This document shows positions 63,896 through 64,000 of a DNA stretch of 64,000 nt, in pieces. The stretch is from contig CAJNYU010001442.1 in the NCBI GenBank assembly GCA_905331475.1, positions 1-64,000 of the forward strand, written 5' to 3'. Made by a program: the position numbers and the translations under genes. Source of the stretch: Rotaria socialis. Its lineage: Eukaryota; Rotifera; Eurotatoria; Philodinida; Philodinidae. Every line of letters starts with the position of its first letter. Position 1 is the stretch's first letter. The notes below the pieces were generated by a model. That model did not search any database. It was not told the origin of the DNA and saw only the letters and a list, made by a program, of their open reading frames with translations.

Positions 63896-64000
63896 GTGTG
63901 ATGGGCGGAGTGAAAGAGAAATGATGAACTTCCAATCTTTCGTATACGAGAGTTGAGATCCTTCATTGAAGATGAGAGAGGCAAACGACGCTTCAAGCGC
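63896..64000 (-). repeat. Inverted repeat, right arm (cut by window end)
   Basis: Reverse complement of 63032-63136, spacer about 760 bp. It reaches the last base, so the arm may be longer. Confidence 0.85.

Larger units (their letters stand above)
62958..64000. other. Right-end region with inverted repeat
   Basis: Apart from the inverted repeat arms, no gene is supported. A C-run at 63015-63024 and the N at 63028 mark a doubtful join. Confidence 0.4.

Overview
The window looks like the nuclear genome of a bdelloid rotifer, probably Rotaria-like, although no species can be fixed from sequence alone. The evidence is a very AT-rich sequence, metazoan genes split by short GT-AG introns (mostly 50-110 bp), families typical of bdelloids (F-box/leucine-rich proteins, NHL propellers, secreted cysteine-rich proteins) and, most tellingly, at least fourteen scattered patches of TGTGGG-type sequence, the bdelloid telomere motif, usually laid out as short inverted pairs. 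Spliced gene models below were built by eye by joining exons at GT-AG sites; nearly all give whole-codon totals and family-like joins.

Layout. 1-4 kb: decayed genes (an F-box-like relic and a broken SMG1 kinase remnant split by a hAT-like foldback element). 4.9-7.5 kb: two minus-strand genes, a membrane pentapeptide-repeat protein and a disordered protein with a SUMO-binding-like motif. 9.4-15.2 kb: an 11-exon ATRX/XNP chromatin remodeller. 16.3-17.3 kb: secreted NHL propeller. 17.3-25.7 kb: gene-poor, with foldback repeats, traces of a decayed gene and a ZZ zinc-finger gene. 25.8-27.5 kb: F-box pseudogene. 28.3-28.9 kb: divergent eIF5A paralogue. 29-35 kb: mostly non-coding, with a secreted gene stopped by a TGA and a 535-bp near-perfect palindrome. 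35.3-37.9 kb: a HeLo/MLKL-N-like helical protein, a possible tiny secreted peptide and tRNA-splicing endonuclease subunit TSEN34. 40.3-41.2 kb: FoxG. 43.1-47.2 kb: NDUFA4, CDK9 and FCF2/DNTTIP2 in tandem, tightly spaced with splice acceptors at or before the start codons. 47.7-50.3 kb: EFHC1-like DM10 axonemal protein. 51.9-52.6 kb: cysteine-rich secreted protein stopped by a TGA. 55.6-57.1 kb: FAU (ubiquitin-like/eS30) and ALG14 in tandem. 57.9-60.3 kb: a Shaker-type potassium channel whose C-terminal exon carries a foldback insertion. 60.3-64 kb: tandem repeats, an AT-rich foldback element, an EF-hand gene and an inverted repeat running off the window end.

Most intact genes are housekeeping (transcription elongation, ribosome, glycosylation, tRNA splicing, chromatin), mixed with lineage-specific secreted or repeat proteins and several pseudogenes, which suits a degenerate-tetraploid genome losing spare copies. 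Two tandem clusters (NDUFA4-CDK9-FCF2 and FAU-ALG14) look like possible spliced-leader operons; rotifers are known to trans-splice. Single N bases at 59628 and 63028 mark uncertain assembly joins, both inside or beside repeats.
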